DNA of 64,000 bases from Vanessa cardui (taxonomy: Eukaryota; Arthropoda; Insecta; Lepidoptera; Nymphalidae): positions 8,345,318-8,409,317 of the forward strand of contig NC_061131.1 in assembly GCF_905220365.1 (NCBI RefSeq), given 5' to 3'. Below, in pieces: positions 52,669 through 64,000 of this stretch. Every line of letters begins with the position of its first letter. Position 1 is the first letter of the stretch. Made by a program: the position numbers and the translations under genes. The notes below the pieces were generated by a model. It saw nothing but the letters and a program-made list of their open reading frames with translations. It had not been told where the DNA came from and did not search any database.

Positions 52669-53742
52669 AACTAATACGTAGGATACCTTTTAAGTTTTGT
52701 CGTTTGAAGAAAAAAACAACTAGAACGCTATTTACTAAAACCAGTCATTATAACATTTATTCCACTCTAAAGTGGAGTTCAAAATGGCTAACTTGAAAGC
52801 GTCGACTGCTTCACCTGGCCTTAACCTTTGACCACAAATGCTTTTCTTCATTTTAGGAAATGTAAAAAAATCTTTAGGGCCTAGGTCAAGATTGTATGGA
52901 GGATTTTCAAGTATTTCTGACTTTTTCGGCTTCAAATATTCAATCGTTTGACTAGCGCTGTGTCAGCTTGCCTTGTCGTGGTGCAGGATGATAAGTCGCT
53001 TTGAGTTAGATATTCGAAGTTCGGCGATGATTTTTAGTAAACAAAGGATGGTTAATTGATATAAAGATACCACTCTGTGTTAATTATTCTACGATTTTCA
53101 AGTACAATAGTCGCAACACGGCCGGTTTTTCTAACGAACGTGGCCACCATCTTCTTTGAAATGCTTAGAAAACGAACAACTTCAGTCGGCTTTGGCTCTG
53201 CTTGAAAGACCGAGATTGTAGATTGTTTTTTAAAACCGGATGGTAGACATAGATCCAAGATTCGTCACCACTGATGATGTCGTAGACGTAATTTGACTCT
53301 CCTCGATTAAACCTTTGTAGAGTTTTCTTACCCCAAATGACGCGGACCGCTTTCTGATCGACGGAAAGCAGATGCGGTATCCAACGGCAAACTAGCTTTC
53401 TCTTCATGCAAGATCATATGAATAGTTCTCCTGAGATGCCCAATAGAGCCTCTATTTCTCGCTATATTACATGTTGATCTTCGAGTATTCATTGTCTCAC
53501 AGCAATTATGTTATCTTCATCGAAGGCGGTTTTTGGGCGTCCTTCGCGAGATTTGTCACTGACACTAGTATGTCTAAGCTGAAATTCTAAATACCAGCGC
53601 TCAACAGTCCACAGATATGGGGCTTCATTATTGAACACAGATGTTAGCTTAGTCAGGCTCTTCTAAACTTGTAAAAATTATTGCACGAACAATTTTAAGT
53701 ACGGACAGTTTGTAAGGAAAAAGAATCATTTTACGTATTAGT
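52669..53742 (-). pseudogene. decayed mariner transposon with transposase remnants
   Basis: Minus-strand frames give mariner transposase pieces in order. RPKTAFDEDNIIAV is in the N-terminal region (about 53510). CRWIPHLLSVDQK and GDESWIYVYHP follow (first catalytic Asp, near 53265). Then come VFQAEPKPTEVV, LHHDKAS (second Asp) and LGPKDFFTFPKM (third Asp). Exactly 34 residues separate the second and third Asp, the DD34D signature. In-frame stops and frame changes make it inactive. TACGTATTAG and CTAATACGTA at 53732-53741 and 52671-52680 form the outer inverted repeat. The copy is somewhat shorter than a complete 1.3-kb mariner. Confidence 0.9.
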
Positions 53743-53924
53743 ATATAGATTCATTTTTGTACGTAAGCTGACAGATTCCAATCGACGCTGTGACTGAACA
53801 ATAGCATTAATCCTAATACTTTGAACAGTTTTGACATTAAACATATATACACATTCGAATATAGAACAGTTCCAAATTCAAAATTGCTGGGAAATATGGA
53901 AACGACAGAACTTAAAAGGCATGC

Positions 53925-54202
53925 CTAGTAGCCTGTAAATTTTCCACAGCTGGGCGAAGGCCTCTAGTCCCTTTGAGGAGGATACTTGGAGCATTCCACC
54001 GCGCTACTACAATGCGGATTGGATACACATGTGGCAGAAATTTGTCGAAATTTGACACATACAGGTTTCCTCATGATATTTTCCTTCACCGCCGAGCACG
54101 AGATGAATTATAAACACAAATTAAGCACATGAAAATTCAGTGGTGCTGGCCTGGCCCAAAATCATCGGTGAAGATGTACGCTTTTTCTGGCCCATATCGA
54201 CT
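53925..54202 (-). mobile_element. Metulj-like SINE, diverged copy
   Basis: Same family and orientation as the SINE at 29.8 kb. It has GAAATTTGACACATACAGGT, TTTTCCTTCACCGCCGAGCA and AATTATAAACACAAATTAAG (plus strand). The head is damaged: the B-box part reads GGCCTGGCCCAAAATCATCG, so the internal promoter is probably dead. A further decayed scrap of the same body lies at 54290-54440. Confidence 0.75.
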
Positions 54203-54792
54203 CTCAAAATAAAACATAGTTCTTTTAAATTGATGTATTTAAAGTAAGTGAAGTTATAAGCATATGAGGACCCATCTGAATTTTATAAAATTCCGAGCTC
54301 CAACACGCTGCTCCTATGTGGATTTGAGGTCTAGGCAAATAAATTAAACGAAACATACAAATTTCCTCCTAATGCTTTCCTATTTAACTAAACATAAGAC
54401 GAATTATAAACATAAATTAAGCATATTCTCAGGTTCCCATACTTAATCCGCAAAGTATAATCACAATGTATATTTTCTCATTATCCATGCAAACAAGTTT
54501 CGAAATACATAGATGTATCAGATCATCTTTGTTTTTCAACAATCTACAGCGATAAATACGCGTATAGTTATATTCAACTATAGAGCAAATATATTTGTTT
54601 GGCAAACTTGTTTTACGGAATTTTCCTTATCTTTACCTTTGTTATTTGTATGTGTTTACCAAATATTCTATTATTATCTTCCCTCTGATTGATAAATGCA
54701 AAAACTTGTCCATTTAGATGTTCGTGAGTAAAGCAGTGCAACTAACGATGGGTTCAAATCCAAGTCACAGCAAAGTAGTCTAAAATATAAAA

Positions 54793-56656
54793 TCTATACT
54801 TATAATAAATCTGTAGGGAGGTCAATTCTGTACATGAAATATTTTTCCAAAATAACTATCAGAGGTTGAAGAGGGGTCGATACTGATGACAAAAATGCAA
54901 TCAGTAAAATTTTTGTCTGTCTGTCTGTCTGTCCATATAACCGCTATAGAAACAAAAACTACTCGACGGATTTTAACGAAACTTGGTACAATTATTTTTC
55001 ATACTCCTGAGCTGCTCATAGTATACTTTTAATCACGCTACAATCAATATGAGCAGAGCAACGAGGGAAAATGTCGGGAAAACGGGATAAGTTACTCCAT
55101 ATTTTAAGCTTCTGTCGCGTGTTTAGCCTTAATGGTTAAATCTACACAGATATCATGTATTACGGAAATGTTCTCCTTAAAATTATATAAAAAATATCCC
55201 ATGACAGCCTATGTCTATCTTTTATGGTTGACTCACAATAACACGTGTAACTCCCAATTAGCTTAGTAGTTCGAAGCTTTCTGATAATATTTGTCTATTC
55301 CTACGTTTATAATACTCTCAATCATCCCAAATTAAAAAAGTTAATAGCATTAACTATTCCATAAAGAAGAATCATAAAAATCGGTAGATAAACACCAAAG
55401 TTATTCGTAAAATACGCTAATAATAAAAATATCGCACGTAAGTACTAAAGCTATACTATTATATAAATCTCTAGAGTCTGTCTGTACACTAATTTTTTGT
55501 CGTAATTTGTCGTAAGTGTTCTTTTTACGATTGACTGACATAATTTTTACCATTTTTGAAATTTTTGTCTGTCTGTATCTTTATAAAAATTGGTATACAG
55601 GAAAAACATGTACTAGCGCAAATCATAGGCTACCTATACATACAAAAGTATAAATAGATTGCCAAAAGGATGTGTTTGTATGTGTGTCATCGATAAACTC
55701 ATAAACTATTTGATCGATCATTATGAAAATTGGTATGTTTATCCATTTTTTTATGGAGAAAGTATTTTTTTCATCCGTATCATTAAAATAACCAACAGAT
55801 GGCCCTTACGTGTATCACGACGAACTTCTATACCGATCCACCGATAATAATAAAATATGAAAATCTATTCCAAAAGCATAACAACTAACTTAATTTCCGT
55901 CATATGACAATAAACATAAAATAATCACAACAATATTAATTATCTGTACGTCGGTACAGAAATTACAAAACGAGGTATTGTTATCACTAAGCGACACAAA
56001 AACAATCAAGGTGTCGCTGAAACATATCAATCGTATGACAATTATTACGATTATCCAATTATGTTCATGCGAGTAGAAGATGGATATCATCTCGGACTGT
56101 ATCAAAATATTCTCACGACAGGCTCTGTGACATCGAAGAGTTAGTTGTAAGGATTTTTATGCGTATCGTATAATGATTAGAGATAATTAATCTAATCATA
56201 GTCTGAAGTATCGTCAACTGTTTTAATAATTCATTGTTGACATGTACGCATGGTCGAGAACGAACGATTAAACTACATTCGATGCAACCAATCAAAACTT
56301 CGAACCAACCGTTTTGGTGTGATACAAACTTTTACAGACTATAGAAATTTAATTAAAATTGTCATCGTACCTACTTTACATCGAGATTACACCAACAAAA
56401 ACACTCTCATAAATCATATCTGTTTCCGGATTCAAAAAAAAGATGTGATCTTGACAAATAAATTTATGGGTGTTATGACCAATCTGTAGCCTATCGAGAA
56501 CATCATTGACGAATATTAAATGAAATAATTTTTAAGTATTTCATTAGATCTCGCATGTTTCTTGATTATTTATACATTGTATCAGTAATTCATTACAAAA
56601 TGAAAAATTTATTTTTCTACGACTAATGCCAAGCGAAGCGGGCGGGTATAGCTAGT
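54793..56656 (+). mobile_element. Helitron-like non-autonomous DNA, probably nested copies
   Basis: Two 5'-type starts occur. One is at about 54793 (TCTATACTTATAATAAATCT, then a TTTTGTCTGTCTGTCTGTC run and AACTACTCGACGGATTTTAA). The other is at about 55449 (CTATACTATTATATAAATCT, then GTCTGTCTGT). One 3' end appears at 56630-56656 (AAGCGAAGCGGGCGGGTAT, then AGCTAGT, with CTAGT at 56652-56656). These are characteristic of lepidopteran non-autonomous Helitrons. Interior frames, such as 62 codons at 55659-55847, are not genes. Exact borders of each copy are uncertain. Confidence 0.55.
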
Positions 56657-56870
56657 CATAAATAAAGTTTAATTAATTTGACTGTATCAAGCGTAGTAGC
56701 TACTTAAATACTACATACTGCCATTATAAAACGTTCTACTAGTTTTTCCATAGTTACATTATGCAAAAATAACTATGACTTATGAGTAAAAAAATGAAGA
56801 TCACTATAATAATTATTCCTATATACCTACTAAATAGGACTAAATAAGTAGATTTTTTTATTTATTACAG

Positions 56871-57071
56871 ACAAAGAAACGAAAATGCGGTGGCGGATGT
56901 GCGGCGGTTGTCGGTTAGTCCGCAACTCCGCATACCTAATGACACATCCGCGGCTGGCGACCCTCTCGTACGTGACTAGCCGTAGAACTGGGAATCTTCA
57001 GAAATATGAATGTTTCAGCGGGCTACAAGGCACTTCGTAATTCCGTACGGAAGCGCTTTAGAAACCACTTG
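56871..57071 (+). CDS. candidate first coding exon of an unidentified plus-strand gene
   Basis: A good acceptor (TTTTTTATTTATTACAG) ends at 56870 and a strong donor (CACTTG|GTATGT) follows 57071. The exon is CpG-rich in AT-rich surroundings. Two overlapping frames start inside it. One begins at 56885 (MRWRMCGGCRLVRNSAYL, basic and mitochondrial-leader-like) but stops at 57040 before the donor. The other begins at 57006 (MNVSAGYKALRNSVRKRF) and runs 22 codons in phase 0 into the donor. The second is the likelier start, the first then being an overlapping upstream ORF. No later exon could be identified, so the product is unknown. Confidence 0.45.
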
Positions 57072-59099
57072 GTATGTCGTAATTTGACAACCGAATTATA
57101 TTATAGTATTTTAACGTCGGGTTTATTATTTAAGTTTATTATGATCTAATATAAATATTTAATTTATGGTTACTTTGACAAGGACGTTGTTCATGGTCGA
57201 CCCCGTTTTGATTCATAGATTAAATAATTAAATATAGTGAAAGATAGAATAGCGTTTAATGTAATTTCATAAACAATATCTGCATTTTTCTAGTTTTTAA
57301 TTGATTAAGATGATAAGCAATAGACGTAACCTTTAATCAAGTTATCAGTTTCGATGTTTAATTTAGCTAGCATCTTGTTTACAATTCTAATATAGAACTT
57401 TATCTGTTCTAATAATATGATAATAAAGTTACGCTAAGTACTATTCCATAACAATATTGGACAGAATAAATACTGTTTTCTGACGCTACGTAAGGAAGAA
57501 AAAAAGTATATTCTTCCAATTTGTTTTAATACACTTTAAAAAAAAGCCCAAATGATTCGTTTCCCTCAAATCCACTAGCTCACTAACTCTTATCAAACCA
57601 GAACATACAATGTTTCGCGCTAAGTGTTCTCCGATTAAAAAAGTTTTATGCCTTTTTTGTGCCCAAGCTATAAGCGTTTGACGTCGTTATAGACAATGAT
57701 TAATTATCGTACTTTTGATACAGTTTATATAATGAAAAAGACGATAACAGATGCCATATTTTTTTTTCGAAAACATTGAGAGATGAACATAAACCTACAT
57801 GGTAATTATGTTCTTCAGTGGCCATTACCAAGGAAACCAGCCAATTGCGGGGTATATATTAGTGCATAAGATTGATGCGTTCTCAAATTCGACATGAATA
57901 GAAAGAGTACAGGCACAAAAACGAACGTGCTTTTCGGGGTTCAGGCTATACTGCTACCAGAAAACCGAATAAATTTAACTCAATAAACCTCAAAAAGGAC
58001 AGATTTTAAAAATTTCTATTTATAATAGTGACTTCCAAATGAAAATTTAACTAAATACTTTTGAATAATTGGAACGACAATAAATAAAAAATATCTCTAT
58101 ATACCAATCAAAATATCGACGTCATCTTTAGAAGTCTTTAGTAAAAGCGACTGCAAATCGATGAGACTATCGTAGACCGATCGTGCGTAATAATTCCTGT
58201 GATAATGACGCCCTTAGGCAGATCTTCATCTACTTCGGTTCATTTGTTTTTACGATATTATAAAAAATATACCAAAATGGCGCCGCAAAAGCGACGAAAT
58301 AGCATTTATGTTATAGCATTCGCCAGTGTTAACGAAATCTAGTACGCTTCTAGTCTAGGAAGAAAAGAAAAGTTTTATATAAATTTATCAATTTGCGTGA
58401 CTATTTACAATTAAGCGTAATGTAAATCGTATACATTATCCATATTTAAGCCCGTGTATGAACTCATAATCAGGTAACTATGAATATAATTATGTACCCT
58501 TTTATAAATATCAACATTAAGACGTCAGTAGGCCAAATGTTATCCTTGGACTGTGATAATAACAATTTGTAAAATAAACAAGGTATTTTGCACTTATTTA
58601 TTGTTATTGTTTTAATATAATTATAATTAGAGTCGATTATAACATTTAGTTAATCCCTTAAAAACACCACCACTATAGCCCGTATTCTTTAATACCGAAC
58701 TAGGTAGATAACTACTATAGTACTGATAGCTATACTTCTATACTTTGTTGAACTGCATTCCAGTTCGAAAGGGGACTGAGCTGGTATAATTACAGGAACA
58801 AAATTTCAGCTTAATCGTAGGGTTGGAACTGATTTAGAACTCGGTTGGAAGATTTGACCAGCACAAACTGTTTTGTCGGTTATTGCACTGTATTAACTTT
58901 TAGTGACTCCCGAAAATGTTTACGCCTCTGAGTACATACCCATATAGACATATTAGGCCACTTTGACTGATCGTTAGGTAAGGGTTACATTGTATGTAAT
59001 ACATTTTATAAGTATAATGTCTAATAAAGCTGACACGTGTAACAGAACAACCTTTTTATTAAAACTCAGTGGTTAATCTAATATATTTAATAATTAAAA
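57072..59099. other. gene-free stretch with one tiny ORF
   Basis: A 21-codon frame at 58277-58342 (MAPQKRRNSIYVIAFAS) has a textbook start context (ACCAAAATGG) and follows a TATA-like ATTATAAAAAATAT. It is too short to call. The rest holds nothing recognisable. Confidence 0.4.
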
Positions 59100-59500
59100 C
59101 AGCTATTTCCACCAAGACCTTCCGTTTTTTTGGGGTTCATCACTGGGTCACGTGCGGATGCTACCGCGGTTTGCCTACCAAGTCTAGAATTGTTCCCGGG
59201 ATGCATAGAACCCCCAGCTAGGCAACGTTTACAGCGGGAGTAAAAGGCACGTATAAAGCCGTCATCTTCCCTGGACTTCGGCGGAGCGAGTCAGCGAAGG
59301 CACTTTCCTCCCTTCTTCGTAGGGTACCCACTATTGACTTGCAAGATCGCAAATTTGAGAATCCTGTGTTAATTTCACTAGGATTAACTGTTAGCTTTTT
59401 TGTGAGGCCCAGTAGTTGGTAATTCTTTCTTTTACTTCTGTATCTCCGGATGAAGCAGTACGATTTGCAAAAATATTTCTTTCTGTTCATTATATCTATT
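59100..59500 (-). repeat. GC-rich unclassified block
   Basis: A GC-rich patch with a 90-codon minus-strand frame. Its end reads GTLRRREESAFADSL and PGKMTALYVPFTPAV. The sharp compositional border and lack of splice sites favour a transposon remnant over a gene. I do not recognise the family. Confidence 0.3.
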
Positions 59501-60669
59501 CGGAAATAATAGGCTAAATCGACAGTCTCAAAAACATAAAAGTGTAGTAGGAACTTATAAGTTTAAAAGCTGAATTTGAGTAAATACTTGAAGTATTAGA
59601 TAGTAAATATCTTCATTGTATCATTTATTTGTTGACTGTTGCGTATGTAACCTTTTTATTACTAGTATGTACCGACTACAATATTTTAATCTGAGTATTA
59701 AGATAAGTACTAATAAACATTGTCGCTTAACCTCAGTGAACCTTTTCAAACTGGTAAGAAGAGAGTAGAGTATCAACATAAAGTCAATGGAATAATTGTT
59801 TAGCCATTTGCATCGATATTGCCAAACGGTTTGAAATCATGATTATCGGCTCGTAACTCATAAAATACGTAAGATTCTCTTTAAATTCCTTTGTATTATG
59901 GATCTGTATTAATGTGAGTAGATATCATGTCTTAACTACTTATTACAATGGAACTGATAATTTTAAATCAAATGGTTGATATATTTGCCAAGCATTGTTT
60001 GAATGTTTATGCATCAGGTTTAAAGTTGTAGGTATATGTATTTTTTATGTTCATTCACGATATTTAAGAATACATTTATATTCAAAATTTATCGAAAAAT
60101 AAATTAGAATTAAGTAAAATAATATTTGAGGAGTCTTCTTCCATTGTCTTAAAGTTTAATTTAATTTATTTAGAACACATTCCAGACTATAATTTGTCAA
60201 ATTATTATTAAACTGTTCAATAAAAGCAGTGATCTTGTCGACTATTCTTTAACAAGAAACTAAAAGCTTACCGCTGAACAGGAGCTTGAAATGTCAGATA
60301 ATTATAAAATGTATAGGACACACGAGTCAAAATGACGTAAAACTCATAATAATAAGTTAGTTGCTAAAATTACACGAGTGAGATTACGAATTGATTTGCG
60401 ATTCTTACAAAATCGCATTGCCGGCCAACTCTACAATTGGTTGGTTTGGTAAAATAAACTGATGACTGAATGACTGAATGAGGTATGAACTCTAAATACA
60501 AATATCTATTTAAAAACGTTGATTTTGAACAACGCTGGTTGTATGGAAGAAATGAAATAATGCAGCGATATGGTGGAATCGAAAAATAACCAAGGCTACG
60601 AGCCGAGCGCTCCTTTTCCACATATTTCGGCCCAACAAGTCCAGTCTCGAAGAACTCTTATTTCTATAT
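59501..60669. other. gene-free stretch
   Basis: No exon, RNA gene or named repeat is recognised. The 83-codon minus-strand frame at 60370-60621 shows no domain. Confidence 0.45.
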
Positions 60670-61505
60670 ACAGGGTTATTGTTAATTCGACGTTAGGTGG
60701 TGATAGGGGTGACTATTTGCAATAATTTTAACCACCATATGTATGGTGCAAAAATGAACCATTTTTGAGTTATTACGTTTTTAAGCGTTTTTGAAAATTT
60801 GTCAAAATGCAACTTCAAAAATGTTTTTAAAAAACAGTATCAATTAAACTATTTTTTTTTTTAATTTTTAAAAACGATTAATACTGGGTATTTCTTAATT
60901 TTAAACAATAATAATCTTTCCCAATTTTAAATATGCGAGTCGGAAAACGAAATTATTTTGATTTGTTTTCCTCAAAAATCCTTTAAAAACTACAAAATCA
61001 TTACGAAACTTGGCCTGCAGATTATTTTAAAAACATAACCCTTTTCTTAGCTTTCCAAAAATATATAAAAAGAAGGAAATTATTTCAAATCCATCAAAAT
61101 AAAATGACCAGAAAGGTCGCTGGTGGAAATTCGTATTCGAACATGAACAACGTCGTACTAAAGGTCACTCTTTAAAATTCCCACAAAACTAACTAAAAAT
61201 AACATCCAATGAAAAAAACTTACTTGCTACACTGACTTATTTAATACAAATTTAAAATAAAATTTAAAAACAGAAACAGTTCTATTTAATAGCTATGTTA
61301 ATAAGACATTTAGTAATATAGCCTAAATAAAGTATTAATAAGCGAGAAACTCTCTATAACAGAGCACAGTATCTTCTACAGTAAATAATGGAGGATTCTA
61401 TCCTTACTATTATCCTCACGAAGGAGTCTCTGAATGGAAAGTTATTTTTTATAAATTTGTGCCTAATGCGGATTCAAGAGTCGCGTCTTGTTTGGATAAA
61501 ACTCA
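60670..61505. mobile_element. TIR element, copy 2 (truncated, inverted relative to copy 1)
   Basis: It begins ACAGGGTTATTGTTAATTCG and continues GGTGGTGATAGGGGTGACTA. It then follows the reverse complement of the element at 16676-17652 through its interior (AATGAACCATTTTTGAGTTA, CCTGCAGATTATTTTAAAAA, GAGAAACTCTCTATA, GAGTCGCGTCTTGTTTGGA). Similarity stops near 61505, so the far terminus is lost. Part of the GACGTATATCCGTTA terminal segment is missing at the near end. Confidence 0.78.
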
Positions 61506-63057
61506 TTCTCATTCAGTCATTAGCTAATTATTAGAACCATTTATGATTTTTTTTACTTAGATTCTTATCATATAACCACCAGGTTTTCATATTACAATTT
61601 GTATTTAGAAATTTTATTTAATATAGCTTTATTTCCTGTGTATGAAGATTTAATTACATCAAGTAAAATATACAATTACTAAAGCCAGACCAAAAGCACA
61701 GCTTGTAATGACCAGCCTACAAAATGTTCGCTTTTTTCGGCCTTCTCTCTTGAATATATATCTCCTCCTACTCAATACCATAATCAGAAATGTTATGTTA
61801 CTTAATGTATATTTAGCAAATATTGTAAGCCATAATTGGCCATGGCTTTTTAACAAATATTTTTAAGTAATAGAAGATATACCACCTATTAGACCTACTT
61901 GACTATTTTTGTACGTAACTCCTATAACGTTTATTTGTTCCAATCTGAAGAAGCCACGCTGCTGGATTATTTAAACATCGGGTATGGTTTTGTTAGCTTC
62001 TTTTTTACAAATGTTGAATTGTGACGTCGATTATTAAGAATGAAATGTAATGTTACAAAAACAGACAAAACTGTATTTACAAAAATAATTTACCTACTAA
62101 ATATTATTTAGACTGAATATCACCTTAAAATTAAAAGTCAGGAAATAAAACACATTACTCTTAAATATAGAATAAGTATATTGAATAATTAAATAATGTT
62201 ACTTCAAATATTTTGCCAAAAAAGACTTAGATGTATCCGTAAAAGTAATCATTAAAATTATCTAGAGGTCAAAATATTTTAGTTTGAGTAAAAACATACA
62301 GTAAACGTTAGATATTGCAAATAGGAAATATACCAATTGTTTGTAATTCACACGTTGTGGTTCCACATGCAACCGCAAGCCATTCAACACGAACCTGTCA
62401 TCACAAAGTGTTCAGAACGAGAAAACATTGTTTGCATATAAAGCGACAACATGCGGGGAGGAGTCGACGCTGTTAAACCAGAAATAGTGCATAACAGTCT
62501 ATCAATTCACTAATAATAATAACTTTATTATTACAACCATTTGCGACAACGGAGCACTAGTGCTTATAATTTAATAATCATATAAAATGTATGGGCACTC
62601 CTATACTTAAGCAGGATGTCAGAAAACAAGTAACGGATGGTTCATCATGACTCCAAATTAATATTGCGTTATTTAAATACGAGCAAAACTACTGTTTACA
62701 GACATCCCGATGATATTAATTAAGACTTCGTTTGACTATTTCGCCGAGTGTTCTTGTCAGTCTTTATTCCAGCAAGAGTGACATGGAGGCCAGTATTACC
62801 AATATATTTAGAGGAAAAGATAAGTTTAATGCAAATTATTCATATATTCGAACAAGAATATTAAAAAATCAGAGATATAGTTTTGTAGCCGCTGTACCTC
62901 TGTCACGATTGCAAATGAAAACATGCGATATGGACGATACAATACTATATATATTATAAACGTATTACGTACACTAATAAGTAGCCATTCCAATCGTAAT
63001 GGTTACATTTTTAATAGGCGGACAACACACTTACAAAGTGTATAATAAAACTACAAT
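61506..63057. other. gene-free stretch
   Basis: Near 62436 CATATAAAG precedes a 20-codon frame (MRGGVDAVKPEIVHNS), an isolated promoter-like arrangement I do not call. The 75-codon frame at 62732-62959 has no domain. Confidence 0.45.
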
Positions 63058-63208
63058 CCAGATGTATAAAATTATACTTAATCGAGATCAAGTATGCGCG
63101 TCCCTACTGTTATTATTCGACTCCGACTGTGATGTGACGTAGGTAAATTACTGAATATCAAACGCTTCGAGTTGATTCCTCAGTCGACTAGATATTTTAT
63201 ACATCTGG
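63058..63208. repeat. 151-bp inverted-repeat unit
   Basis: CCAGATGTATAAAAT (63058-63072) recurs inverted as ATTTTATACATCTGG (63194-63208), a perfect 15-bp match. The interior is CpG-richer (ATGCGCGTCC, TGTGACGTAGG) and non-coding. It fits a very small MITE. Confidence 0.65.
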
Positions 63209-64000
63209 GTATGACTATGTAACCAGAGAAGTAGTGTTTTAATGTATCTAAATTATAATATGATAAATCGAGAGGCCCATGTGTATACATAGAAAGACAA
63301 GTTGTTGAACAGACATACAAGTAATATAGGCTGCAAAAGGAAGCATTCATTTCATTCATCTGCGTGTTACATGATCAATTCAATTAATTTGTTCAATTAC
63401 TGTATGTCATATCCATTGTCGTTCATGCTTATGATTAGTTATTTTTCTAGGTTTCTAATATTACTACATTGAGATAGTAAACTTATACTTTCGAACACTG
63501 GAAGATAACTGCATGAGAATTTAAGAAACCAATGAATTGCACATAAACTCGCAGAAGTTCGAGTGATATGTAAAATATCAATATTCTGCAAATAAAAGTA
63601 CCACAACGCTTATGAAATTTTTGCAATTTTGCCCGACACTGGGCTGATTACAACTATGACATGCATTAAACATCTAATTAAAATATGCTCCGTACTAACG
63701 TCTTATAATTATGAAACTACGATATACCTCTCATCTTTTTTTTTTCAATATTATATAATATGATTAATATAGTGTAAAAATAGTTTTTTGAGACGAATTT
63801 ACTTCAAACACTTTTTATTCTGAAGATTTGAAATATGTTTTAATGATCTTAAAAATACCAGAAAATGTTAATAATGCCCATCGAGCATAGTCACTTATAT
63901 TTTACTTACGAACTCTGAAGGGTGCAGTAACGGCAATACCGAGACATTAATCACTCCTGTGCAAAGTTTATAAAGATGAAGAACAATATTCAATGGCTTA
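63209..64000. other. gene-free AT-rich end of window
   Basis: No coding frame, splice-bounded exon or repeat terminus is recognised in the last 800 bases. Confidence 0.5.

Noticed and set aside
54720..54780. B-box-like GGTTCAAATCC as a tRNA or SINE head
   Set aside because: No matching A box at the right distance and no SINE body follows; a single short motif is not enough.
54920..54943. Tandem TCTG run as a stand-alone microsatellite of interest
   Set aside because: It is part of the standard 5' region of lepidopteran Helitron-like elements.

Overview
This is eukaryotic DNA, almost certainly from a lepidopteran insect and probably a nymphalid butterfly. The window is AT-rich and mostly non-coding. 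It has spliceosomal introns with GT/AG borders, TATA boxes and AATAAA signals. It also carries typical moth and butterfly repeats: tRNA-headed SINEs resembling Metulj, CR1/Jockey-type LINE fragments with the familiar 3' UTR, an RTE-type LINE 3' tail, mariner, a hAT-type element and Lep1-like Helitron ends. There is no operon, CRISPR array, rRNA or intact tRNA gene.

Genes. Two intronless, diverging short-chain dehydrogenase/reductase (SDR) paralogues lie at 7613-8557 (-) and 18607-19548 (+). A single-exon gene at 23379-23831 (+) encodes a small membrane-anchored coiled-coil protein of unknown function. The start of a minus-strand gene (TATA box, 5' UTR exon, first coding exon) lies at 26920-27525. 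An intact stand-alone gag-like zinc-knuckle ORF is at 42982-43875 (+). It converges tail to tail with a complete nine-coding-exon class III aminotransferase of the ethanolamine-phosphate phospho-lyase/AGXT2-like type at 44171-48362 (-); its exons join in phase into 481 codons. A plus-strand exon with good splice sites at 56871-57071 looks like the start of a further gene whose remainder I cannot find.

Repeats. 3.4-4.3 kb holds a broken LINE. 15.09-18.03 kb holds a nested set: a hAT-like element with an 8-bp target duplication, containing a LINE of the same family as the first and a TIR element that recurs inverted at 60.67-61.5 kb. 21.34-22.2 kb holds a 122-bp tandem repeat. SINEs occur at 28.6, 29.8, 34.0 and 53.9 kb, including an inverted pair of heads. 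A 444-bp TIR element lies at 41.9 kb, a decayed mariner at 52.67-53.74 kb, Helitron-like DNA at 54.8-56.66 kb, and a small inverted-repeat unit at 63.06 kb.

No obvious pathway links the genes. The most notable points are the stand-alone gag-like gene packed against the aminotransferase, the nested hAT insertion with intact target duplications, the SDR pair with a shared upstream motif, and several long near-perfect hairpins outside recognised genes.
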